64,000 nt of DNA. Source: Heterotrichella gracilis (Eukaryota > Sar > Xanthophyceae > Tribonematales > Xanthonemataceae). The stretch is from NCBI GenBank assembly GCA_032358255.1, contig JAULBX010025153.1:1-64000 (forward strand), given 5' to 3'. A program made the translations under genes and the position numbers. Positions 58,878-64,000 of this stretch are shown here, piece after piece (the stretch's first letter is position 1; the number at the start of each line of letters is the position of its first letter). The notes under the pieces are model-generated. The model saw nothing but the letters and a program-made list of their open reading frames with translations. It had not been told where the DNA came from and did no database searches.

Positions 58878-59703
58878 ATGTCTGTGAGTTTCATAGACCC
58901 AAGCGAAGTCCGGGGCCTCCTCACTGGGTATGACCTGTCTTGTAGCTTGTTGTGATGGGTCTTGGAAGTTGGAACTTTACACTTACAAGTCACTGTTGGA
59001 ACTTTACACTTACAAGTCACTGTTGGCAGGCCATCGCGTGACAGCACACTGGTATTTGATGTTAGAGATGAAGACTATGAAGGGGGCCATATAAAGGGAG
59101 CTGTGAACATCTGGAGTGATAAATTTTACGACGATGACGAGGTGTGGTCCTGTGCTGCATTCTGAAATTGTTTGGGTTATCTTGAAGCTGTTGGCTTAGG
59201 CTTCCTTTATATGGCCCCCCTGTGCCACAGGTGGACGAGATCATCGAAAACCAACTCACAGATGCAGTTGAAACAGTGGTTGTTCACTGTATGCTGAGTC
59301 AGCAACGAGGACCCTTTTGTGGCAGAAGGTAACCGAGCCACCGCCAGCAGCACTGTCTGTTTACTTGCAGCATTCTATACCTTTGTCGTTTTCCACTGTT
59401 TTTATGTTGCTACTAGCTGATTTGCTACAGGTTCTGGGTATTCACGTGGGCACATGGTGCAGGTTGGCAAGCAGGCTAGCTGTTCAGGGAAAGGACAAAC
59501 CGAGGGTCTACATCATGACGAATGGCTTTCAGCAGTTTGCCATGGTAAGCCGTCTGTGTGTGCCCTGGCAGCAGCTGAATATCTCGCTGCACATATGTCC
59601 TATTCACCCCTTGTGGCGGTGTGCCTGGCTGCAGATGTACGCCAAGGACGCGGAGGTGTGCGAGGACATGGGCCAGTTCTGGTTGACCAGGTGCAGACAG
59701 TGA
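58878..59703 (+). CDS. CDC25-like rhodanese-domain phosphatase / arsenate reductase
   Basis: Five frame-consistent exons (58878-58927, 59030-59141, 59231-59328, 59463-59544, 59635-59703) give 136 aa, a single rhodanese domain. Visible features: an N-terminal FIDPSEVRGLL, the substrate-side block LVFDVRDEDYEGGHIKGAVN, and the active-site loop HCMLSQQRGP (Cys 74, Arg 80) matching the HC-x5-R signature of CDC25/ACR2 proteins. After it come VYIMTNGFQQFAM and a C-terminal WLTRCRQ. Plant and algal homologues of this size (Arath;CDC25/ACR2) act as dual-specificity phosphatases in vitro and as arsenate reductases in vivo. The zinc-binding C-terminal cysteines of the plant form appear only partly kept. 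Intron 1 has a 27-bp tandem repeat abutting the acceptor. Confidence 0.87.
58968..59021. repeat. 27-bp tandem duplication at a splice acceptor
   Basis: Two perfect 27-bp units (58968-58994 and 58995-59021, starting GTTGGAACTTTACACTTACA). The next bases GTTGGCAG begin a third unit and form the exon 2 acceptor of the rhodanese gene. Confidence 0.92.
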
Positions 59704-61103
59704 CCCACACGAGCGCAACACCGCAGTGAAGATACAGACTGCAGTTTTACAATTTTCATGACCAGCAAGTCAGCCAACCTGTGTGGATTTGGTGGCGACA
59801 TTGCGTAGCCCTTTGATTCCGGCAAACTTAAACCTATATGCAATTGGTACCAAGAACTTTGCACGCAGGGATTTACTGTCAGCATGCCTACTTTTTTGCA
59901 GCTAAAGCGTACACATTACATTTCAAGGAACTGCAGTCACTGTAGTAGGACTGTCAGCAACAAACCCCCCTGAGAGGGCGCCTCAGAATGCATATTCAGC
60001 CTCAGAATCAGGTCCCTCACTGTTGCTGTATGATTTCCCGTGGTACTACAATATTGTCACAGGCTGATGACAACACTGGTACCGTGGTGCCTGTGACAAT
60101 CCATTTATCAGACAAGCTAGAGCTCCAGTAGAATAGCTGAGCACTTTGACAGTGCAACATGCACACATTTGTCGTAGCCAGCAGCTAAGCCTTCAAGCTG
60201 AAGTTTCCAACTTGGAAGTGACTTTTCCTGTCACTTTCCATGACAGGAAAATGCAATTATTGTACTCCTCTCCACGTTACATACATTATGCTCTCAATAC
60301 CATCTACACACACACACAGCCTACCGTAGGTTGTCAACAATTACTGACAGGCCATCTATTTTGGGCCCTTCCATGCATTAAATTCTCTCCTCTAGTCACC
60401 GTGGCAACCAAATGAAAATTCCGTTATTCCTTCGTGCACGTGGTATACTTTGTACTGAAGGGCGCACCCTGTCGCACTGCGCTCAAGCTGAAAAACACAC
60501 ACTAACAATAGCTCCACGTTGTATGGAATCCAGTTACTCTGCATCAGATCAGATTCAATCTGCATGCAAAACTGAAATAGCTAACAGTTACTAGTACTCA
60601 GTAGGCTACATAAAAAAAGCTGTCCATCATAGTATTCTTGCCCCGGAGGAAGTAGTCTGCACTGGGGAGGAAGTTCAAGGCAGAGGCGAGAACACGACAG
60701 GGCAGAGTCAAAAAGATTAAGGGGGGATGCATATCCCCAGGGCGCTGCTCCAAAACGTTGGCAAGCCGCACCCCTGTACCACCTCTTGAAAATGCCATAG
60801 CAGCATGCTGCTGCCTCACATGCTGCGCAAAATGCATGTCCCAAAATCGAAACACACAACAAATTGAACAAAACGAGTTTACATGCCTGTCGCCCCTGCT
60901 GCAGCATGCATGATGCCGCCAAAAACACTTCCAGATGTGCTCCTAAAACATAGTCCGCTGGCTCCATAAATTTCCTTCAGATTGCCACTGCCCCCTCGCA
61001 TCAGCTGTCACCCAATCCGCTGCAAGTCTGCTCTACCTCACCGCCTTGACTGGAGTGGTCCGGGAATCCCCCAACGACACAGTGCTCTAGGCTGTTCCCA
61101 CCC
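59704..61103. other. convergent intergenic region
   Basis: About 1.4 kb between converging stops. A TGTAA signal on the minus strand (60878-60882) lies about 220 bp past the PFP stop and suits its 3' end. A short direct repeat of TTCCAACTTGGAAGTGAC / TTTCCTGTCACTTTCCATGAC type lies near 60207-60245. An open frame at 60581-60967 (minus) falls in the presumed PFP 3' UTR and is not called. Confidence 0.5.
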
Positions 61104-63689
61104 CTAGCGTACGTGGATGGACTCCCCCCCGTTGACTTCCAGGGACAGCGTAAAGTTCGCACAGTCGGACTCGGGCTCCTCGACACCAAACTGGATGGGG
61201 CCTGGTGACCTGATGATTCAAGGGGGGATTCAACTGTCTGGGCAAGGGAGGGGAGGGGTACATTTTCTTTACGTCTGAAGGACATATTCAACAGGCAGGC
61301 GGCAGGGAGAACTGGAGGGCAAGGCTCGAAGATATATAAACTTCTTGACTCTTACACGTAATTTTGTCTAAGATCAGGACACGGAAAACATAAGAAGAGT
61401 ACAGACAAGTATCTAGAACTAGTGGTGATGCTTACCCACCAGGTACCCGGCACCGTAGTAAGCACCTGTTTACCCTAGCATTTACCCTATTTGGTTCTCA
61501 CCTGAAGCAGTCGTTGAGTGCCCAGTAGTCCCTGACCTCTGCATAGGCCTGAAACACAGGGCCATCCAGGTCGACCAGCGCCTTCTTCACAACAACCTTG
61601 TTCCTGGACAGGTGGGAAGGGACGGTCGACAATAGCGTGCAGAGAGGGAAATGCATCCACCACTACATGGGGCAGGAGTTGCCAACAGTGTGGGATGCCA
61701 AAGGCTGATGCTGGCTTGTTCATGTGGGCATGCCTTCAAGGTGTTCATGCAGCAGCATATTGCAATGACCATGTACATTTCTCCTGCTGATTACGCGGCA
61801 TCTGTTCATGCTGATGATTATGTTGATGCTTCCAGGACCAGTGGTCAGCTCTGGGGATGGCAGGTGGCCCTAGATAATAGCCTTGCTTCGGCCCATGCTG
61901 TGCACTTCTACATGTGACAGGGAAAGCCATCACCTCAATACCCTACACAATATTATGTAAACCTACACCGAAAGCCTCTGCACCAATGCCAGTGTATGGT
62001 CCTTCAACACCAGCACTCCAGCTTAGCCTATTGGACTCACTTGCCCGCCCTGTGCTCCACACACATCATGGAAATGAGCGGGATTCCTCCCACCCCCCAG
62101 TCGCGGGTGGGGTGGTGCAGGTCCCGGCAGATGGCCATCACGCCCGTCTCGCCCGCCTCAATCAGGGCGGCGGCGGCAAATCCTAGGGTGTAGCAGTACC
62201 TGCGGAGGGGGCCAGGGTGGCAGGGGATGATGTGCAAGGGGAGGTGGTTGGTAGGGCAGGGGTAACTGCGTGACCCTCCCATGCAATGCTGCCGCAGTGT
62301 GGCACACGCCAAATGTGCACGTGGCTGCGCCATGTGATGCCCTTTGGTGTCCAGGTTACAACACACATGGACAACAATGCAGCATGCACATAAGTGTAAC
62401 CTTGGTAGCATAGTAGCATCTTGTACAGGCAATGACCAGACAAGTGATGCAAAGACTGCCAAGCGCTGTGAGTGAACCCCAAACCCTAAACCTATTCGGT
62501 GCAGGAGTACCTGCCCATGCCTGCCACTCACGTTGCATCAAAGTTGGTGGGCAGCGCACAGCGGCCCTCGTATCCAAAGTAGTGTGGCAGCGCACTAAAC
62601 TTGCCACTGTATGTGCCCTCCCCCTTGCGCTGCGCCAGCTCAACCTCAACCAGCTTGATCAGCAGCTTCTCGGTCTCTATGCGTGCCACCTGGCGAAAGG
62701 GACAAAATGGCACATCAACAGGGTCTCAAATAAGGCGAAGAATGAGGACGCTATTTGGGCCTAGGGGGTGGAGGGTGGTGACCAATGGCCTTGACTTGCA
62801 CAGTAAAGTGTAACAACCTATAGTGCACGTCACCTAAGTACCACATGCATGGCAACGTAGCCACCCCTGTCCACAGTCCTCGCCCACCTCCAAAACCCTA
62901 CCAAAACCCTATCAACACCCTACCAAAACCCAGCCCGCACCTGCACATTCCCGTGCGGGTCTCTCTCCAGCAGCAGCTCCATGCGTATGCCCAGCGGCAG
63001 CATCTCAAACACAGCCAGCGACTCAGGCGTCAGCTGGTTCACCACCCCCATGCCGTCATCTGTGGCAGTGCTGCCCGCCAGGAGGTCGTTCAGCTCCCCG
63101 ATGAGCACCTTGACCTCGCGCATGCACTCGATGACGCCCTCAGGGATGAGGAACACGCCGTAGTTCTTGCCGTCGGCGGCGCGCGCGCACACGATGTCTG
63201 CCAGCTGGCAGAGGGAGGGGAGGCGTGCTTGTCAGTAGAAATGTGCATGCTAGGGGGTTGCTTAGTGATGGGGACAGCCATGCAATCACTGGCTTGTGGG
63301 GGGAGGGGAGCCATAGTTATCAGGATGTGAAGGGGAGATGTGCATGTGAGGGGGGCATCACGAATGCACCCCTTATGCCTGCTAGCTGGTGGGTGGAGGG
63401 GAGGCGTGCATGTGGGGGGATGCGCTGCAAGCCACAACTCCCCACCAGCTGGCATGAAATTTCAAATACCCCTGCACCCCCCACCCTGCCCCACCTGTCG
63501 CACGATGTCCATGAGCCCCCTGTTCCCCGCCACCACCTCCTCGCTGATGAGCGCGCACTGCGGGTGCGTCTGCAGCGCGCACTCCAGCGTGATGTGGCTG
63601 GCGCTGCGCCCCATGAGGCGGATGAAGTGGTAGTACTTGCGCGCGCTGGCGCTGTCGATCATGATGTTGCCAATCTGCTCAGAGAACAC
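61104..63689 (-). CDS. PFP: pyrophosphate-dependent phosphofructokinase (PFP), C-terminal part
   Basis: Transfers phosphate reversibly from PPi to fructose 6-phosphate in cytosolic glycolysis/gluconeogenesis. Six frame-consistent exons are visible (63689-63495, 63204-62941, 62689-62532, 62199-62041, 61603-61502, 61209-61104), giving the last 327 residues. The 5' exons lie beyond the window. The first visible residues include [20 protein letters not shown], the conserved PFP block around the substrate-contacting M-G-R motif. Later blocks are [37 protein letters not shown] (the FGYE.R substrate motif) and [18 protein letters not shown]. The C-terminus has [14 protein letters not shown] and [10 protein letters not shown]. 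The order matches long plant-type PFPs. The G-G-D-D PPi motif would be in the missing N-terminal half, so catalytic beta versus regulatory alpha subunit cannot be decided with certainty. Confidence 0.93.
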
Positions 63690-64000
63690 CTGGGCACGCG
63701 GGTGGGTGGGTGGGGGGTGGTGGTGCAAGGGCTGTGGGTCAATCGCGCCGTTGCCAAGGCCGGCTGAATACCCCAGGACAGGGCGGGAGGTGTTTTATGG
63801 GTGCTTCAAGCGGCATGCAAGTGGTGCAGCAGCATGATTGATGATGAGCAAAGAGGCAAACACATCTACTTGCGCGACGCTGATACAGGCCCAAGCAGAA
63901 GCGTACTGTGCAACCACGGAGTCACTGTGGTTCAAACCCTACACCCTACCATGTGGCCCAGGGGGTCATTAGGTCCATGGCAATGTTCAATCCCTCAGTC
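63690..64000 (-). other. PFP intron reaching the window end
   Basis: No exon of the preceding PFP segment (expected to end in GFDT.TK-like coding) is seen. The stretch is taken as intron upstream of the exon at 63689-63495. Confidence 0.5.

Noticed and set aside
60581-60967. 128-codon open frame (-)
   Set aside because: Lies in the presumed 3' UTR of PFP, contains its TGTAA signal, and is Cys/Leu-rich with no family resemblance.

Overview
The window is nuclear DNA of a green alga (Viridiplantae, most likely a chlorophyte). Evidence: intron-dense genes with GT-AG junctions, plant/algal families (a plastid KEA-type K+/H+ antiporter with N-terminal coiled coil, a plastid-lipid-associated/fibrillin protein, a dormancy/auxin-associated protein, a CDC25-like rhodanese, a PPi-dependent phosphofructokinase), and many short interstitial CCCTAAA/TTTAGGG arrays. 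This is the Arabidopsis/Chlorella telomere type rather than the Chlamydomonas TTTTAGGG type. I cannot name the genus. There are no rRNA genes, convincing tRNA genes, CRISPR arrays or operons. Exon borders were worked out by hand from splice signals. Every multi-exon model below keeps its frame across all junctions, but none is supported by transcripts.

Layout, left to right: 3' part of an ASPM-like IQ/ARM protein (+, 1-3423); KEA antiporter, 18 exons (-, 4976-13240); casein kinase 1 (+, 13935-15505); nucleoporin Nup54 (-, 17128-19968); a Golgi-type O-fucosyltransferase-like protein carrying three NPDL repeats (+, 21518-29365); F-box/LRR protein (-, 30280-32372); atypical SDR (+, 33292-35840); membrane-anchored TKL-like kinase (-, 38189-41541); PAP/fibrillin (-, 43510-44879); aldo-keto reductase (+, 45612-48812); DRM1/ARP-like protein (+, 50581-51855); C2H2 zinc-finger protein (-, 52741-54923); a possible 55-residue protein (+, 55267-55568); intronless F-box/LRR protein (+, 56305-57633); CDC25-like rhodanese (+, 58878-59703); 3' part of PFP (-, 61104-63689). 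Strands mostly alternate, giving several divergent pairs with 0.7-1.5 kb shared upstream regions. I see no pathway linking neighbours beyond general housekeeping, plastid and signalling roles.

The most unusual structure is in the O-fucosyltransferase-like gene. At five places the edge of an exon is repeated in tandem in the adjoining intron, and at three of them the broken copies are separated by telomere-type CCCTAAA arrays. This looks like a record of break repair with telomere-repeat addition. Other points of interest are a dispersed (GAAA)n-tailed element in four places, a LINE zinc-knuckle remnant antisense in an aldo-keto reductase intron, an aldo-keto reductase and an SDR with altered catalytic residues, and a degenerate repeat tract at about 49.6-50.3 kb.
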